From: DASRPD01 sp035646535
GTDB lineage: Bacteria > Actinomycetota > Acidimicrobiia > IMCC26256 > JANYLB01
DNA length: 55,801 bases
Direction of reading: 5' to 3'
Assembly: GCA_035646535.1 (NCBI GenBank)
Contig: DASRPD010000043.1
Coordinates: 1-55,801 of the forward strand
The notes beneath the pieces were generated by a model. It was not told the DNA's origin. It saw only the letters and a program-made list of their open reading frames with translations, and did not search any database. Position numbers and translations under genes: made by a program. Each line of letters starts with the position of its first letter. Within the stretch, counting starts at the first letter, position 1. Below, piece by piece: positions 52,207 to 55,801 of the stretch.

Positions 52207-52878
52207 ATGTACGACCTGGTCGTCCGGGGTGGCTCGGTGGTCGACGGGACCGGCGCGCCGGCCCGCACCGCCGACGTCGCGGTGGCCGACGGGCGCATCG
52301 CCGAGATCGGTCGGGTCGACGGCGTGGCCCGCCGCACCGTCGACGCCGACGGTCTCGTCGTGACCCCGGGCTTCGTCGACATCCACACCCACTACGACGG
52401 CCAGGCGACCTGGGATCCGCACCTCACCCCATCCTGCTGGCACGGCGTGACCACCGCGATCCTCGGCAACTGCGGCGTCGGGTTCGCACCCGTGGCGGTC
52501 GATCGACGTGACTGGCTCATCGAGCTGATGGAAGGGGTGGAGGACATTCCCGGCTCTGCCCTCGCCGAAGGTATCCGCTGGGAGTGGGAGTCGTTCGACG
52601 AGTACCTCGACGCGCTCGAGCGGATGCCGCGCGCGATCGACGTGGGCGCCCACGTGCCGCACGCGGCGATGCGCGCCTACGTGATGGGCGCCCGGGCGCA
52701 GGATCCCGCCACGGCCGACGATCTCGAGGTGATGCAGGAGATCGTGCGGTCCGCACTCCGGTCCGGTGCGCTCGGCGTGTCGACGGGGCGTACTGCCGGC
52801 CACCGCGACGTCCACGGCGAACCGGTGCCGGGAACGTTCGCCGCCGACGGGCGACGAGTCCTGCGCCGCGCAACATGA
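52207..52878 (+). pseudogene. D-aminoacylase/N-acyl-D-amino-acid deacylase, 3' end lost
   Basis: This 223-residue reading frame matches the N-terminal part of amidohydrolase family 3 enzymes, normally 500-580 residues. It has the HTH metal motif in VDIHTHYDGQATWDP, GNCGVGFAPV, and SGALGVSTGRTAGHRDVHG. After PGTFAADG the family pattern stops and an unrelated Arg-rich tail ends at 52878. The remaining 300-odd codons are gone. The break meets the arsM fragment from the other side. Confidence 0.8.
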
Positions 52879-52983
52879 CCCGGTCTCGCCGGTCTTGCGA
52901 GCCAGCTGGCCGTAGAAGTCGCTGACCCTGTCCCTGACATCGTCGTCTCCGGCATCGTCGTCTCCGGCATCGTCATCGTTCAC
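52865..52983 (-). pseudogene. 5' fragment of a probable arsenite methyltransferase (arsM-like)
   Basis: Starting at the GTG at 52983, which overlaps the arsR stop (GTGA), about 37 residues read VRDRVSDFYGQLARKTGETGSCC. That is the typical N-terminus of ArsM-type methyltransferases. The frame then runs into the D-aminoacylase antisense strand and no SAM motif follows. The N-terminus carries an Asp/Gly repeat (DDAGDDDAGDDD) encoded by a 15-bp tandem repeat. The identity rests on the short motif and the arsR neighbour. Confidence 0.5.
52938..52967. repeat. 15-bp tandem repeat, two perfect copies
   Basis: CATCGTCGTCTCCGG occurs at 52938-52952 and 52953-52967, followed by a degenerate third copy. 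It encodes the Asp-rich start of the arsM-like fragment. Confidence 0.85.
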
Positions 52984-53393
52984 GCCGGCACTCCTTGTCT
53001 GGACCGATCCTCGTCTTCGGTCGGCTGGTCACCGGCCGTGCGGGCATCTCCTTCGCGCAGCCAGGGTGGGACACACGTCGTTTCCGGATCAACCGCCGGC
53101 ACCTGACCCATCACCAGCTCCGCGGCCGAGGGGAAGGCCGCGAGGCAGTGCTGATTGACCCGGTACAGGCTCTGGTTCGCTCGATGCTCCACGAGAACGA
53201 ATCCGACCTCGGCCAAGATCCTCAAGTGGTGCGACACCGTCGGCTGTCGCACGTCGACCTCGTTGACGAGGTCGCCAACCGACATCGGCCCCTCCGCGTT
53301 TGCGAGCCGATTCAGCATCACCACCCGCGTCGGATCGGACAAGCACTTGAACCAGGTGGCGTAGACCTGCGCCGCACGAATATCGATCTGCAT
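52980..53393 (-). CDS. arsR: ArsR-family regulator
   Basis: This 137-residue winged-helix repressor has KCLSDPTRVVMLNRLANAEGPMSVGDL and the recognition helix RQPTVSHHLRILAEVGFV. Possible metal or arsenic ligands are Cys17 (FKC), a Cys near residue 83 (NQHC) and one near 107 (TTC). The ATG at 53393 sits against the palindrome 53396-53407. It is followed by an arsM-like fragment, which supports an arsenic role. Confidence 0.85.
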   Translation of the reverse strand: MQIDIRAAQVYATWFKCLSDPTRVVMLNRLANAEGPMSVGDLVNEVDVRQPTVSHHLRILAEVGFVLVEHRANQSLYRVNQHCLAAFPSAAELVMGQVPAVDPETTCVPPWLREGDARTAGDQPTEDEDRSRQGVPA

Positions 53394-53395
53394 CG

Positions 53396-53407
53396 ATCAT
53401 CGATGAT
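53396..53407. promoter_or_regulatory. ATCATCGATGAT palindrome at the arsR start
   Basis: This perfect 12-bp palindrome lies two bases upstream of the arsR start codon. Overlapping ATCGAT/TCGATG repeats extend on both sides. It is a natural site for autoregulation. Its closeness to the start suggests a leaderless or very short transcript. Confidence 0.5.
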
Positions 53408-53510
53408 ACTCGATGAACCCCCGCTGGGCAAGATCATCCAGGCGAGCGAGTCCCCGGATTCCGGCGGCCCTCTCGTCTCCGTCAGCGCGTGGTCGCGGTG
53501 GCGCGGCGCG

Positions 53511-54335
53511 TCACCCGTCGTCGCAGCTGATGCGGAACTCGTTGTCGAGATCGAGGGGCACCAGCAGCGTGCGCAGGTCGCGTCGGACCGCCTCGCGGCA
53601 GACGCCGTCAGGATTGTCGATCAGCTCGGTCGCGTACTCGGCGTTGAACACGGGTTTGCCGGCGTCGAGGAACGGCGTCACCAGGTCGCACTCGTCGAAC
53701 TCGTGGCACTGCTCGTTGACGGCGAAGTCGAAGTCGTCGACGAGCTCGGGGATCTGATCGAGGTCGTTCTTCAGGCCGACGGCCAGGCCGCGTTCGTGGG
53801 CCGCATCGGCGAGGAACCGGTTGAAGTCGAGCTGGTCGTCGGCGTCGAAGTCGAGCTCGGTGTCGTTGTCCCAGCCGTCGACGTTGTCGGGCTCGACCGC
53901 GTCGCAGCCCTTCTCGAGCGCCAGATCGAGCCGGTCATCGACAAGCCCACGGACCGACTCGTCGCGCACGTCGACCCATCGTTCGTCCTCGAAACCCTCG
54001 ACCGGCGCGCCGAGGGCGCCGGGCGAGATGGCGTCCGCATCGTCGCGGAACGATTCCCAGGTACCGGCCGAGAAGTAGCAGACGACACGCCGTCCGGCGT
54101 CGTGCAACGACGCGATCACGTCGGCGTCGGTGTCGATGAGGTCGACGTCGTACACGTCGACGGCATACGTCGTGTCGAGCTCGCCTTGGAGTTGCCACTG
54201 CCAGGTCACGTCGGCCGCGGGTTGCCACCGATTGGTGCCGGCATCCGTGTCGTGTGTCGTGCTGACCGATCGCTCCGAACTGCACGCGGTGACCAACGTG
54301 AGGACTGGGAGGAGGAGGAGCACGGCCCGGTGCAC
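53511..54335 (-). CDS. GH114-type lipoprotein (endo-alpha-1,4-polygalactosaminidase family)
   Basis: This is an exported lipoprotein of 274 residues. A signal peptide with lipobox LVTAC is followed by the GH114 domain: WQWQLQGELDTTYAVDVYDVDLI, VVCYFSAGTWESFR, CDAVEPDNVDGWDND and a C-terminal ECHEFDECDL-type Cys pair region. Family members cleave galactosaminoglycans; the natural target here is unknown. The gene stands alone between the arsR region and an AhpD-like gene. Confidence 0.88.
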   Translation of the reverse strand: MHRAVLLLLPVLTLVTACSSERSVSTTHDTDAGTNRWQPAADVTWQWQLQGELDTTYAVDVYDVDLIDTDADVIASLHDAGRRVVCYFSAGTWESFRDDADAISPGALGAPVEGFEDERWVDVRDESVRGLVDDRLDLALEKGCDAVEPDNVDGWDNDTELDFDADDQLDFNRFLADAAHERGLAVGLKNDLDQIPELVDDFDFAVNEQCHEFDECDLVTPFLDAGKPVFNAEYATELIDNPDGVCREAVRRDLRTLLVPLDLDNEFRISCDDG

Positions 54336-54430
54336 GCGCCCGATGCTACGGCGCTCCGCCTGGGCGCCCTCGTCGACGACGGTGGCGCCTCAGATCGTGG
54401 CCCTCCTGGTCGAGGACGGCGCGCTCCGGT

Positions 54431-55030
54431 TCAGCGCTCGGTCTTCGCGTGGGCTTCCGGGGTCCAGCCGCTGTCGGTCAGGTGTTGTTCGGCGATCGCC
54501 AGCGGCTCGGGTTCCAAGGTGGTGGCGAGCGCGCCGTTGAAGCGGTTGAGGTAGCCGAAGACCGAGACCACCGCGAGCGCGTGGATGATCTCCTCCTCGC
54601 TCCAGTGCCGCTCCAGCTCGGTGACATCACCGTCCTCGACTGCCGAGGGCTGCTGGGCGGACCGGAACGCGAAGCGGAGCAACGCCCGCTCGGCGTCGGT
54701 GAACAGGTCGCTGGTCCCGAACTCCCAGACGTCCTCGTAGCGCTTCGCGTCGGTGCCGCTCTCGATGCCGTGAGCCGCGGTGTGGGCTTGGCAGTAGCGA
54801 CAACCCGCGGCGGTGCTGGCCACATGCGCGACCAGGTGGCGCAGCTCCGGCGCGAGGGGTCCCATCGCCATCACCGTGGCCGACAGGCCGGCGAACGCGT
54901 CGAACAAGGCCGGCCATTTGGCCATGACCCGCATCGAAGTGGGCACGAACCCCATGGAGGCCTCGACGAGCTCGAACACCGGTTCGCGCTCGGGGAGGTC
55001 CTCGCGAGGAATGGGGGACAGGCGGGTCAT
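54431..55030 (-). CDS. AhpD-like peroxidase-related protein
   Basis: This 199-residue helical protein has the active site AAGCRYCQAHTAAHGIE (Cys-x2-Cys-x2-His). It begins MTRLSPIPREDLPEREPVFE. It resembles the larger 'peroxidase-related' carboxymuconolactone-decarboxylase-like group. It is divergent from the TetR regulator, whose operator lies between them, so it is a likely target. Confidence 0.85.
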   Translation of the reverse strand: MTRLSPIPREDLPEREPVFELVEASMGFVPTSMRVMAKWPALFDAFAGLSATVMAMGPLAPELRHLVAHVASTAAGCRYCQAHTAAHGIESGTDAKRYEDVWEFGTSDLFTDAERALLRFAFRSAQQPSAVEDGDVTELERHWSEEEIIHALAVVSVFGYLNRFNGALATTLEPEPLAIAEQHLTDSGWTPEAHAKTER

Positions 55031-55095
55031 GTCGGGACTCCGTTTCCTACTCTTGGACGCGCACGCGGGCCGGCGGGGCGGCGCACCCCTTGCGT

Positions 55096-55107
55096 TATCG
55101 AGCGATA
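55096..55107. promoter_or_regulatory. TATCG-AG-CGATA operator-like palindrome
   Basis: A perfect inverted repeat in the gap between the divergent AhpD-like and TetR genes. An imperfect TATCAGTCGATC follows. It is a plausible TetR binding site. Confidence 0.5.
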
Positions 55108-55126
55108 GTAGTAATATCAGTCGATC

Positions 55127-55780
55127 ATGAACCCGTCAACCGCCGCGACCAAGGCAGATCCGCAGCGGCGCCGCCGGCGGGGCTCCGAGGAGCTGCGCGT
55201 CCGCCTGCTCGAAGCCGCGCTGGCCGAATTTGCCGAGCACGGCTACGACGGCGCGTCCACCCGGGCGATCGCCGGCCGGGCCGGTGCCCACCAACCTCAG
55301 ATCAACTACCACTTCCACTCCAAGGTGGAGTTGTGGCGGGCCGCGGTGGACTACTTGATGGACCGTCTCGACGAAGCCATGGCGGGGATCGACGGGACCG
55401 ACGCGCGCGAGGCCATGGCCGGCGTGATCCGAGGCCTCGTGTTCTTCGCCGCCGAGCGGCCCGAGCTGAATCGAATCATGATCCAGGAAGGCACGGCTGA
55501 GTCCGAGCGCCTCACCTGGATCGTCGACCGCCATGTTCGCCACCGCCACGCGCGCCTGGTGAGCCTGTGGACCGAGCTGGTCGAACAGGGGCGTGCCGCG
55601 CCGGTGAGCCCGATGCTCATCCACTATCTCCTGCTCGGCTCCGCGTCGCTGTTGTACGCCAACGCACCCGAGGCCCGATTGCTGCTCGGCATCGAGCCCA
55701 CCGATCCCGATCTGGTGACGGCCCATGCCGACACGCTCGTCGACCTGCTCCTTCCCGTCGCCCGTCCCCTGGAGGACTGA
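55127..55780 (+). CDS. TetR-family regulator
   Basis: This 217-residue repressor has an N-terminal TetR helix-turn-helix (LLEAALAEFAEHGYDGASTRAIAGRAGAHQPQINYHFHSKVELW, about 28-72). The helical ligand-binding domain that follows is of the TetR_C type common in fatty-acid or xenobiotic regulators. The ATG at 55127 follows the palindrome by twenty bases. It probably controls itself, the divergent gene at 54431 and perhaps the gene starting at 55786. Confidence 0.9.
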   Translation: MNPSTAATKADPQRRRRRGSEELRVRLLEAALAEFAEHGYDGASTRAIAGRAGAHQPQINYHFHSKVELWRAAVDYLMDRLDEAMAGIDGTDAREAMAGVIRGLVFFAAERPELNRIMIQEGTAESERLTWIVDRHVRHRHARLVSLWTELVEQGRAAPVSPMLIHYLLLGSASLLYANAPEARLLLGIEPTDPDLVTAHADTLVDLLLPVARPLED

Positions 55781-55785
55781 CCCCC

Positions 55786-55801
55786 ATGCCCTACCGACTC
55801 G
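55786..55801 (+). CDS. Start of a further gene, cut by window end
   Basis: An ATG ten bases after GGAGG, in the tail of the TetR gene, opens MPYRL before the window ends. Nothing more can be said, but the ribosome binding site and tight spacing favour an operon with the TetR gene. Confidence 0.55.

Overview
The window is very GC-rich and tightly packed. GTG and TTG starts are common, and many neighbouring genes share 4-base stop/start overlaps (GTGA, ATGA). Gene content includes LLM-class flavin oxidoreductases, a TIGR03086-type protein, a cytochrome P450, paralogous amidohydrolases, double-domain Usp proteins and DUF2231. This fits an actinobacterial chromosome, possibly Acidimicrobiia-like, but that is inferred from gene content only. 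No rRNA, tRNA or CRISPR array was recognised.

Region by region. 1-7 kb: a cut-off alpha/beta hydrolase, an unknown protein, a complete IS1634-like element (14-bp inverted repeats, GTAGA target duplication), a DoxX-like protein and a P-type ATPase broken by two frameshifts. 7-14 kb: methylmalonate-semialdehyde dehydrogenase, then a divergent sulfur-handling module (MFS transporter, metallo-beta-lactamase/double-rhodanese protein, ArsR-rhodanese regulator, DsrE-like protein, Cys/Met-metabolism PLP enzyme). 14-18 kb: two SHOCT proteins, one carrying a cupredoxin domain, a VOC protein, a methyltransferase plus a fragment of a second one, a zinc dehydrogenase and a thioesterase.

18-24 kb: an HPP-family membrane protein diverges from a five-gene, translationally coupled operon for a molybdopterin redox complex (NarI-like membrane subunit, NasA/NapA-like catalytic subunit, four-cluster ferredoxin, Rieske protein, small membrane protein). 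This is the best candidate for an undescribed system. 24-28.6 kb: a TPR protein, two AhpD-like proteins and aconitase.

28.8-44 kb: a stress-flavoured block with Usp, OsmC, GH15, transaldolase, DUF2231, an FAD reductase/FolE/patatin/DoxX operon beside a possible Fe-S regulator, glutamate dehydrogenase coupled to pirin, and an iron-cluster repair operon with an oxidase-I/NnrS-like membrane protein. The two stress operons at 28.8 and 41.9 kb share a rare operator-like palindrome, TCTAGC-N4-GCTAGA.

44-55.8 kb: a quinoprotein-like lipoprotein, an LLM oxidoreductase and a catabolic group (two close amidohydrolase paralogues, SDR, P450, D-aminoacylase). The D-aminoacylase is cut off at about 52.85 kb, where it meets the cut-off 5' end of a probable arsM gene behind an arsR. 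The window ends with a GH114 lipoprotein, an AhpD-like protein, a TetR regulator and the first codons of another gene.

Three loci (P-type ATPase, the 52.85 kb junction and possibly the lipoprotein start near 44.3 kb) are either real gene decay or assembly/sequencing errors; the sequence alone cannot decide.
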